This document shows, one piece after another, positions 56,486 through 64,000 of a stretch of 64,000 nt of DNA. The position numbers were made by a program, and so were the translations under genes. The DNA comes from Dimargaris cristalligena (taxonomy: Eukaryota; Kickxellomycota; Dimargaritomycetes; Dimargaritales; Dimargaritaceae). The DNA lies in NCBI GenBank assembly GCA_027576995.1, contig JANBQC010000049.1:1-64000 (forward strand). Direction: 5' to 3'. The notes under the pieces are model-generated. The model had not been told where the DNA came from. It ran no database searches and worked only from the letters and a program-made list of their open reading frames with translations. Each line of letters begins with the position of its first letter. Positions within the stretch are counted from its first letter, which is position 1.

Positions 56486-56750
56486 TTCACCGTCCAGGGG
56501 TTTTAATAGCTTTATTTTTTTGATAGATTTACTTTATTGGGTTTGTAGTGCGGTGCTTCTTAGGTGTACATAGGTCCTATTTGGACCAAGGCCACCCTAC
56601 GCGGAGAAATATGATCAAGGGTACGCCAATCTACTTCACTGGGTAAAAAAATATACTAGGGTTTAAAAGAGCCATGGTAAGCCAATGGTGACTTTAACCC
56701 ACCCTCCCAAACCTCGCTTGGAGTGTGGGAGGGATTAAACGATGAACGGG

Positions 56751-58370
56751 CTATTCGAATTTGATGCCCTGGGCCAGTGGGAGCTGCCCGCTGTAGTTGA
56801 TGGTGCATGTTTGGCGCCGCATGTACTGCTTCCAGGAATCGGAGCCGGACTCGCGACCACCACCGGTTTCCTTTTCGCCACCGAAGGCCCCGCCAATTTC
56901 GGCCCCGTTGGTGGGAATGTTGACGTTGACGATACCACAGTCGGAGCCGGCGGGTCCGGTCCAGCGGAAGATTTTGGCCGGGTCGGTGGTAAACAGACTA
57001 CTACTCAGGCCCTGGCCAACTTGGTTGTTGTACTGGATGGCCTGGTCCAGCGTTTGGAAGGGAATGGTGTGCAGAATGGGTACAAAGATTTCGTTTTGAA
57101 TCACCGGGGTATCGGGGGTGACACTCGTGATGGTAGGGGTGACGAAGTTGCCGGGGCCGTCCAGGACTTCGCCACCGTAGAGGATCTGCCCCCCTTGTTC
57201 GCGAGTGCGCTGGACACCGGACCGGAACTGTTCGACTGCCTGCCGGGTGTGGAGAGGACCGCACAGGTTGCCGGGAATGAGGGGGTTGCCAATCGGGACT
57301 TGGCTATAGGCCTTGATAAGCCGCTTGAGGAAGTCCTCCCGGATGCTTTCCTGTAAAAAGAGGCGCCGGGTGGTGGTGCAGCGCTGGCCGGCCGTGCCGA
57401 CCGCGGCGAACAGGGTTGACCGTACGGCCAGATCCAGGTCGGCGTCCTCGGCCACAATGATGGCGTTGTTACCACCCAGTTCCAGGAGGGAGCGGCCAAA
57501 GCGTTCCTGCACGGTGAGGCCCACCTGCCGCCCCACTTGGGTGCTGCCGGTGAACGACAGCAGGTCGATCCGGCGATCGGCAGCCATGGCGGACCCAATG
57601 TCAGCCCCCCCGGAGGCCAGGGCGCACAGTGCACCGGGCAGATTATTATTTTCCAGCACCTCGGCCAGAATCTTGGTCACGGCAATGGAGCAGAGACTGG
57701 TGGTGGGGGCGCCCTTCCACACGACAGGGTTGCCGCACACCAGACTCAGGGCACTGTTCCAACCGTAGACGGCGACAGGGAAATTAAAGGCGGAAATTAC
57801 GCCTAGGTTACCCAACGGATTCCACATTTCCATCATAATATGGCCGGGGCGTTCCGAGGGCACGACTTGGCCGTTGAGCATCCGACTCAGGCCCACGGCG
57901 TAGTCGGCGATATCGATGTATTCCTGGACTTCGCCGAGCCCCTCGGGGACAATTTTGCCCATTTCCAAAGAGACCAGTTCACCCAGAGGTTGCAGTTTAC
58001 GGTGGAGGGCCTCGCGCATCTGGCGCACCAGTTCACCACGTTTGGGGGCGGGCATGTCGCGAAGGATGGGTTTGGCCCGCTGGACGGCGTCCATCACCTG
58101 GTGGTAGTCCTTGACAGTGGCGGTGCGCACCGAAGCGATGACTTCGTGGGTGGATGGGTCCACAGACTCAATGGTAGGGCCACTGCCGAACCACTGGCCG
58201 TGGAAAACCCCGGGGTTCTGGTCCCGCTCGAGACCGAGTTGTTGGAGGATCTTGGATACATCAACGGAAGTGGCGGTGGTCGAGTAGCGAGACCAGAACC
58301 CCGGGGAACGGACCAGGCGGGCAGGCGCCCGGGACCGGGCCAACAGAGGAGTGAGGCGTTGGGTAAGCAT
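56751..58370 (-). CDS. ALDH7A1: ALDH7 (antiquitin) aldehyde dehydrogenase
   Basis: 539 residues, single exon, ATG at 58370. The first ~35 residues are rich in Arg, Leu, Ser and Ala without acids, which suits a mitochondrial targeting peptide. The body matches antiquitin throughout: [20 protein letters not shown] (cofactor region), [11 protein letters not shown], catalytic E297 in LELGGNNA and nucleophile C331 in GQRCTTTRR, 34 residues apart as expected. The family oxidises alpha-aminoadipic semialdehyde in lysine degradation and other aldehydes under stress. S. cerevisiae has no antiquitin, so its presence is informative for lineage. It converges with the coiled-coil gene. The C-terminal [22 protein letters not shown] is complete. 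Confidence 0.95.
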   Translation of the reverse strand: MLTQRLTPLLARSRAPARLVRSPGFWSRYSTTATSVDVSKILQQLGLERDQNPGVFHGQWFGSGPTIESVDPSTHEVIASVRTATVKDYHQVMDAVQRAKPILRDMPAPKRGELVRQMREALHRKLQPLGELVSLEMGKIVPEGLGEVQEYIDIADYAVGLSRMLNGQVVPSERPGHIMMEMWNPLGNLGVISAFNFPVAVYGWNSALSLVCGNPVVWKGAPTTSLCSIAVTKILAEVLENNNLPGALCALASGGADIGSAMAADRRIDLLSFTGSTQVGRQVGLTVQERFGRSLLELGGNNAIIVAEDADLDLAVRSTLFAAVGTAGQRCTTTRRLFLQESIREDFLKRLIKAYSQVPIGNPLIPGNLCGPLHTRQAVEQFRSGVQRTREQGGQILYGGEVLDGPGNFVTPTITSVTPDTPVIQNEIFVPILHTIPFQTLDQAIQYNNQVGQGLSSSLFTTDPAKIFRWTGPAGSDCGIVNVNIPTNGAEIGGAFGGEKETGGGRESGSDSWKQYMRRQTCTINYSGQLPLAQGIKFE

Positions 58371-58620
58371 AGGAGGGGTAAATGGGTATATGAAAGGGGT
58401 GCGTGGTTGCCTCAGACGGAGTTTGAAATGAAGAATAAAAGGTAAAGCGGGTAAGCGACGGTCAAGTATGAGGAGGAGAAAGTTGGGTTGTAGATGAGGG
58501 AGCCTGGGCGGGCACTACATATAAGAGGGTTTGGTGGGGTGGGAAGAGTCGAGTTGGATATTCAGACGGGACTGCGAAATCGATGATGCCGTGTATGGAA
58601 TAAAGGGGAGGGCAATCTGA

Positions 58621-59040
58621 GACGATTCCCCGGGGTCCCGTGTTCCCTTTGGGACTGTGTCTAGTGAATCTGGCCCAATCACCGTTTGGCTGATTGGGGA
58701 CAGTCGTAATGGCTGCGCCTACCCTGCAGGAAAAAAGTCTCCCAAGTTTACCACTGACTGGCCCGAAATATACGGTATAGAGGTATGTCGGCTCTACAAT
58801 AAAGTGACCCTTCCGCCCCCTATTCACGTATCCTACATTCCGCACCCTACTACTTACCGGTCGACGCAGCGGTGTGCCATGTCTGTGGCCGGTTTTTCCT
58901 GGCAGTCTCACGTTTGGTACAAAACCGGCTGTTGCAATATTTATCTACGCAAATCAAACGGGATACCGTACGGAGATATGTGTACTTGGAAAGATAATAT
59001 CCTAATCTCCAATGTTTCATCCCAGGTCGATAACACTTAA
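58621..59040 (+). CDS. Possible cysteine-containing exon, no start seen
   Basis: The frame is open for 139 codons from just after a TGA to TAA at 59038-59040, without an ATG in its first half. It reads like an extracellular protein (VWLIGDSRNGCAYPAGKKS; GFSWQSHVWYKTGCCNIYL; GDMCTWKDNILISN) with six cysteines. If real it needs an upstream exon in the 250 bp before it, which is also the ALDH7 promoter. It may equally be a relic or chance. No family is recognised. Confidence 0.22.
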   Translation, partial: DDSPGSRVPFGTVSSESGPITVWLIGDSRNGCAYPAGKKSPKFTTDWPEIYGIEVCRLYNKVTLPPPIHVSYIPHPTTYRSTQRCAMSVAGFSWQSHVWYKTGCCNIYLRKSNGIPYGDMCTWKDNILISNVSSQVDNT

Positions 59041-60770
59041 TGCCAAAGTGACATTAACTAAACACCTTGATACATTTTCTAAAAATCGGTATAGCTAGAA
59101 GGCACCACTACCTCAATAGCCCATATGTATCCAAAATATACATTTTACTATATTTTAAAGGTTCCCATTTCCCCACGAACCGTTATAGACGTTGATACAT
59201 ATATGGCTTTTTAGGCGGTGAGGGTAGGAGTCTGGCTTGGGCAGGGCAAAGCACTGTATTAAATATATACTGAGAGCCCTGGTTTTGTTGGTACCGGCTA
59301 TCTGGCCAGAGAACCTCCTACCCCACCGAAGTTCGCTAAATATCACTAGTACACGGTTAGCCAGTATAGTTGATACATTGGGATAGGCAAACATCGCTCT
59401 GTTTAATGTCAAGTCACACTGGTATTCCCAACCATTGTTGGCTACCTTTTCCGGATTACTTCCAGGTCTTTGGTGAAGGAAACCACCAACTTAGGCTGTG
59501 TAAATAAAAGGGGAGATTCAGTAGGGTGTGGGCTGGTGGTTAGTGGTAGAAGAGGCTGAAACCTATCTGTACTGATCCGGTTATATTATTGGTTAGGACC
59601 CTTTCGGTAAAACAGCCGCAATAGTTGGATATCTATCGCTAGATTATTGGGTGGTATTTAAACCCGGCGGATACTCTCCTAGGTCACAGGGTCTATCGTA
59701 CTGTGCAATAGAAGATACATTACCCACTAGGAAGGTGGCTAGTATTGCTATTTATTAGGTGAAGTGGATGGAAGAATAGGGGTGGGTCAACTGCTTGCAA
59801 TGTATTCCCTCTACGCGTTTCTCTCTCATTTCCCTACATTTCGTAACGATTCTCGTGTGCTTTACCTCTCCCCTTTGGTTTTTCCTTTGCACGGCTAGCT
59901 TTATCTGCCTCTCCTCTCCTTCAACCCAATAAAGATTTGACTACCGCCCATTCTTATACAGCGACGGACCACCCCTGGTAACTAGCGAGATGCTACTAGT
60001 ATGTACCCATTTAAGCAATATCTGAGACCTGCGCGTGCGCGATTATATACTCTCTCAGTTAAGGATGATGAAATGACATATTCCCCAGTTTAAACGTCAC
60101 CCCACAAATGGTAGTGGAAATGTCCTAAAGGAAGTACAGGATGCAAATACGAAGAAGAGGAGAAGGGGTGTTTGGTCAAGGTATACTATTCTTCCGCCCC
60201 ACTAGGCGACGTCAAACCCGCCCAAGCAATGCTATTGCATCATCGAATAGCAATGGGCAATTGGTGTTTTACTCGGAGCAATAGCGTCATGGTAGCTGGT
60301 ATTAGGGGAATACGCTTAACTCCGATGGGTTAGTCGCGTCTAGCTTATGTAGACCACCAGCTGTGTGAATAGCTTGTCTCGAGTCAGCCAATATTACCGA
60401 GCCGCATAAAAAACCCTTTTGGAAAAGGCCTACAACAAATAGACGGAGGGGAATGCGGGCGCGGTGTGACGCACAAAGTCGAATCGAGTCTGGAGATGGT
60501 CGAAAGGGGGGGGGGATTAAGTCATTGGCGTTTCGTCATTGATCGGTTATTGGGTGAAAAAGCCTCGCGTTCGATCGAGAGCGAATGATGACATCGACGA
60601 GCACTTAAGCAAGGGGGGAAGAAGGCGGCATTAAGTGTTACTTTCGATCTATGTACTCTGTGACCAGGCTCAGCAAATATGATGCCGCAGCTCTATTTGC
60701 GGCTGAGTCGGGGATATGTGAGACACCAGCAGCGCCTTTTCGCCCTCGTCACCTCCGCCCAAACGGTGAT
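59041..60770. other. AT-rich intergenic DNA with one paralogue fragment
   Basis: 59191-59226 matches 44888-44923 (33/36). A second short similarity follows (CTCCTACCCCACCGAAG at 59315 against TTCCTACCACCGGAG at 44978). Nothing else is supported before the HAM1-like promoter. Confidence 0.4.
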
Positions 60771-60780
60771 TATATTTAAA
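60771..60780 (+). promoter_or_regulatory. TATA box of the HAM1-like gene
   Basis: TATATTTAAA is followed by pyrimidine-rich + strand sequence. No ATG occurs between it and the start at 61163, so the ~360 base leader is free of upstream starts. Confidence 0.5.
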
Positions 60781-61162
60781 CCGGGCGTCGGCCTCGCCTT
60801 CTTGAAAGTCCATAATTTCTACGCCATCCCTTGTATTTTCAACCACGCCCACTAACTCCATTCAGCCCTTTTACGTCTTTCTCACTTATTAACCGAATTT
60901 ATTTTGATTCTTAAACCACAGTCACTCTACTTTGGCGACATTTCGTTGCCTACAGCCCCCCTAAAACCGTTGACTGTTAACAGGCCTTTCCACTCCAAAC
61001 ATAACCTACACTAATCTGTATATATTCCTTCTCTATTATATTTCGGCTCCATTTTCTGCCCGACTTTGTGTATTCTTCTCCTTTGAGTAAAACTTCGAAT
61101 TTATTTAATCTGCCTACTACCTCTCCTCACCCTTTCCCCAATCGGTAGTTAATTCTCGCACC

Positions 61163-64000
61163 ATGTCTGCCCAAAATACCCGGATGGTCCCTCCCAAGCC
61201 CCTCAGCTCTGACCGGGCCAAATTCGAAAAGTTGTCCGCCAACTCGAAGGTCAGTGCCGCCCATCAGCCATTGTCTGAACTGGACCCGTCTGACCGAGCC
61301 CAAGGCCTGGCTTTCCGGGCCCAGCAGCTCATCAACGATGTGCACTCGGGTCAGTTGCCCGATACTGCCACCATGACCGAGGTGCTCAACCAGCTCCAGC
61401 ACCAGGTGGCGTCCAGCAGCCACACGACCCAGCTCACCCCCGAAGGTCGGCAGCTGACGCAGTACCTGCAGGATCTCATCGTATCCACCCAGCGTGTCCT
61501 GCAAGAGAAAAATCCCGACAACAAGCTTCAGCAGGCCGTCTTCCATGCCTCCCAAGCCGCCCAGAATGCCTCGGCGGCTGCTACCCAAGGCGGGGTCGGT
61601 GATTCTGTCAAAAATACCGCAGAACGCCACGGACGTCCGACGGCCGACATGGGCAAGAATCTGGTGAACCAGGTCACCTCCGTGGGCCGTTTGATCGTGA
61701 CCTCCGGCACTTTCCGCCAGCTCTTGGTGGATTTGACGCAGGTGATCCAGGAGGTCGTCGCCAACCGTATTCCGGCCGGCTCGGGTGAGCTGGAGGAGGG
61801 TAGTGCTGTATCAGCACGGGATGGCCAGAACCAGCCGATGGACCGCCACCAGCAAAACCAGCAACACCAACAACATGAGCAACATCAGCACCAAAAGCAA
61901 CCACAGCAACGTACATCGTTTCAGCAGCCGATGACTAAGGGAGCGAACCGTCATGGCCATTCCCACCAGGAACGCAACGAGGGAGGGCATTCCTCCGGCC
62001 GCATGCAGGGAGGGCAGGGCCAGTCGTCCGCTGAAGAAGGGGGTTCTCCTCTTCGAAGCGCGTTGACGGGATCGTCTGATGGCCAGATGACCCAAAAGAA
62101 CCTCCCCCGTCTGAGCCGTGACCAGGAGGAGCGTCTCACCAACCGGTTGCGGGATCTGCTGCGGGAAGCCCAGACCCACCCGCAGTACCGCTCAGCCCTG
62201 TCTGAGATTATCAACCTCTTAGGCGGTCTCCGCCGCCACCTGGCCGATATGACCCACGAAATATCGGGACAGGTGGACAGCCGCAACCTGGGCACCCGGT
62301 CCGATTTGGACATCAGCATCAGCAACTCCCGCGATCTGATTGAGCGCTTTGCCGGGGGATACTCCACGGTTCCATTGGAACGCGCCTTGCGCAACTTCAT
62401 GGACACCGTCCGCCATGACCGACGACTGAGCGCCGTGTGGCGCCAAAACCGTGAGTTCGTCCTCCATTGTTTGGAGGACGGCGCCTTCCTGGATTCCGAC
62501 CAGTTCACCGACGAGGCCCACCGCATCATGGGCCAGAACCGGGAGGTCCTGCACGATCACTCCCACCGGGCATTGGATACCATTGGCCAGGAGCTCAATG
62601 CGTTGGCGCAGGGGTTCCAGTCCGACCCGGCCACCCGTCAATGGGGTGGGGATATGCAGCGTGTGGCCCAGCACCTGTTCTTGGATGCGTCGGGTAAGCC
62701 GGTCGTCAAAGATCAGCTGTTGACCGACGCTGCTCAGATTCTGCCCCAGCTGGTCCAGGCGGTTCGGTTTATTCCCCTGCCCCGGGTGGAGTACGATGAC
62801 GGCGACTATGAATGCGCCGTGGACAACATGGTTGTGTCGCTATCGAACATTTTGCCAGACCAGGTGACAGTGGCTACCCGAACGGATATGCGCCTGGCCG
62901 ACGGGGTCTTGGAGCGGGGGGCCCATCGGGTCCGGGAGCGCCAGGCCCGTAAAACGGCGCAGAAGGAACGCGAGCGTATGGCCGAAACAGTTAAAGTCCA
63001 GCCACCCGTGGGCCCGGGGGTCATCCGGGAGCCGACGACGACGAGGGCGCACGGGTACGGTGCCGGCACCGGCGTCCCTGTTGATAATACTATTAACACT
63101 ACCCGACGGGATAGGAAGAATTCATCATCGTCTTCCTCCTGGTCTTCGTCCTCGTCCGACAGCGAGTCGAACATGGTCGCCAGCGGCCGCAGGCGTAGCA
63201 GCGACTTTGGCATGCACCACGTCATCACCTTTGATATCCGCAACGTGGTGGCCTCGGTGCAGAACGCTGTATTCTATTTCCGTAAGAAGTCCGGCCTTCC
63301 CAGGATGTCCGATGCCGGGTTGGCCGACTTGGTAATGAACGAACACAAGGGACTGGACCTGCGCCTGGTGGTAAGTTCCGGCACCAGTCACAACCTTGGT
63401 CCCAGCGTCATGCCGAACACTAGACGGGGTAGTAGTAGCAGTGGTAGTGGTGGTGTTGGTGGTATCTTCGGATTGCAGGGGGATAATAATACGGGCCGTT
63501 TCCTACGCGTGGAACGGGTCGAGCCCCGCCTCCGCAGTATGAAACTGAAACTGCACGGGACCAAACACGACATCATGTACAAAATGATTTCCCCCATTGT
63601 CAACCGGGTCCTGCGCAAGCGGATCCAGAAGAGCATGGGCCATTCCATTCGCCAGTTTTTGGAGGGGTCGACGTCCGACAACTCGGTGCGGGACAAGACC
63701 GCCCGCAACGCCGGGACCGGCCACCAGCGTCGCCGATCCACTGGCTCCGGTAACCTGAAGATTGGCGGGGCACCCAGTATTGGTGGATACTATACCGGTG
63801 GCAACAGCACCGCCCAACCCCCTCCTGCCCGAAGCGACTACGTAGCGGCGGCTCCACCGGCCACCAACGTAGCAGACCCTATACCTCCTGCCATTCAGCA
63901 GCCCGTGCGCCAGTCTCAGCCCCAGGTCCAGCATGTGCCTCAGTCTACCGGACCGGCGGCGGCCCTTCCCTCGGATATGGAGGGACTACGAGTGGGTGAT
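61163..64000 (+). CDS. HAM1-like lipid-transfer family protein, 3' truncated by window
   Basis: The ATG at 61163 opens 946 codons to the window edge without a stop. This is the fungal HAM1-like family (HAM1 N-terminal domain, formerly DUF5923, and HAM1 C-terminal domain, formerly DUF4449), related to BPI/SMP-type lipid-binding proteins. Diagnostic parts: LTPEGRQLTQYLQDLI and VTSVGRLIVTSGTFRQLL in the helical N-terminal domain, FIPLPRVEYDDGDYE (~533-547) and TRTDMRLADG entering the beta domain, and VITFDIRNVVASVQNAVFYF (~687-706) followed by the GLPRMSDAGLADL segment. A Gln/His-rich insert (~220-255) and a Ser-rich acidic run (~651-668) interrupt the domains and are probably disordered loops. 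Localisation and lipid ligand are not known to me. Single exon so far; the C-terminal domain lies beyond the window. Confidence 0.88.
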   Translation, partial: MSAQNTRMVPPKPLSSDRAKFEKLSANSKVSAAHQPLSELDPSDRAQGLAFRAQQLINDVHSGQLPDTATMTEVLNQLQHQVASSSHTTQLTPEGRQLTQYLQDLIVSTQRVLQEKNPDNKLQQAVFHASQAAQNASAAATQGGVGDSVKNTAERHGRPTADMGKNLVNQVTSVGRLIVTSGTFRQLLVDLTQVIQEVVANRIPAGSGELEEGSAVSARDGQNQPMDRHQQNQQHQQHEQHQHQKQPQQRTSFQQPMTKGANRHGHSHQERNEGGHSSGRMQGGQGQSSAEEGGSPLRSALTGSSDGQMTQKNLPRLSRDQEERLTNRLRDLLREAQTHPQYRSALSEIINLLGGLRRHLADMTHEISGQVDSRNLGTRSDLDISISNSRDLIERFAGGYSTVPLERALRNFMDTVRHDRRLSAVWRQNREFVLHCLEDGAFLDSDQFTDEAHRIMGQNREVLHDHSHRALDTIGQELNALAQGFQSDPATRQWGGDMQRVAQHLFLDASGKPVVKDQLLTDAAQILPQLVQAVRFIPLPRVEYDDGDYECAVDNMVVSLSNILPDQVTVATRTDMRLADGVLERGAHRVRERQARKTAQKERERMAETVKVQPPVGPGVIREPTTTRAHGYGAGTGVPVDNTINTTRRDRKNSSSSSSWSSSSSDSESNMVASGRRRSSDFGMHHVITFDIRNVVASVQNAVFYFRKKSGLPRMSDAGLADLVMNEHKGLDLRLVVSSGTSHNLGPSVMPNTRRGSSSSGSGGVGGIFGLQGDNNTGRFLRVERVEPRLRSMKLKLHGTKHDIMYKMISPIVNRVLRKRIQKSMGHSIRQFLEGSTSDNSVRDKTARNAGTGHQRRRSTGSGNLKIGGAPSIGGYYTGGNSTAQPPPARSDYVAAAPPATNVADPIPPAIQQPVRQSQPQVQHVPQSTGPAAALPSDMEGLRVGD

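Noticed and set aside
61127..63934. Series of minus-strand open frames under the HAM1-like gene
   Set aside because: The + strand frame is continuous and matches a known family; the minus frames are shadows.
1..64000. CRISPR arrays, rRNA, bacterial operons
   Set aside because: No regularly spaced repeats with unique spacers, no rRNA-like sequence. The content is eukaryotic.

Overview
The window looks like nuclear DNA of a filamentous or early-diverging fungus. Support comes from a HAM1-like lipid-transfer protein (a fungal family), a large (about 1,016 aa) NAD-dependent glutamate dehydrogenase of fungal type, cell-wall SOD-like proteins with GPI signals, a Mep2-type ammonium transporter, pyrimidine-rich promoters with TATA boxes, and introns with GTAAGT/GTGAGT donors. 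An ALDH7 (antiquitin) gene and the mostly intron-free conserved genes would fit a zoopagomycete or another early-diverging lineage. That placement is inference.

Layout. 1-10 kb: AT-rich DNA with a damaged small secreted-protein gene (733), a two-exon unknown gene (3484-2577, minus), a possible secreted ORF (5004), an unknown multi-spanning membrane protein (7116-6016, minus) and copies of a ~144 bp inverted-repeat element. 10-17 kb: ammonium transporter (+), then two minus-strand SOD-like, GPI-anchored proteins that have lost most copper ligands. 17-28 kb: AT-rich, no recognisable conserved gene, one plausible 185-aa minus-strand ORF. 28.8-33.8 kb: a CDC25 phosphatase behind a very long pyrimidine-rich leader almost free of ATG. 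34-40 kb: gene-poor, with one hidden intron-containing minus-strand gene. 40.4-43.8 kb: GDH2. 44-49 kb: AT-rich, with rapidly evolving gene fragments and a membrane protein carrying a coding minisatellite and a four-fold exon-like repeat. 49.9-61 kb: glucosidase II alpha (minus), a divergent disordered/coiled-coil protein (+), and ALDH7 (minus). From 61.2 kb: a HAM1-like protein running off the window.

Two compartments are visible. Conserved housekeeping genes are GC-rich at the third codon position, long and mostly single-exon. The DNA between them is AT-rich and holds short, intron-containing, lineage-specific candidates. Ammonium uptake (AMT) and glutamate catabolism (GDH2) are functionally linked but 30 kb apart; there is no sign of a gene cluster. 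The most unusual signals are the ATG-free CDC25 leader, the tandem pseudo-SOD pair, the inverted-repeat family and the repeated-exon membrane gene.
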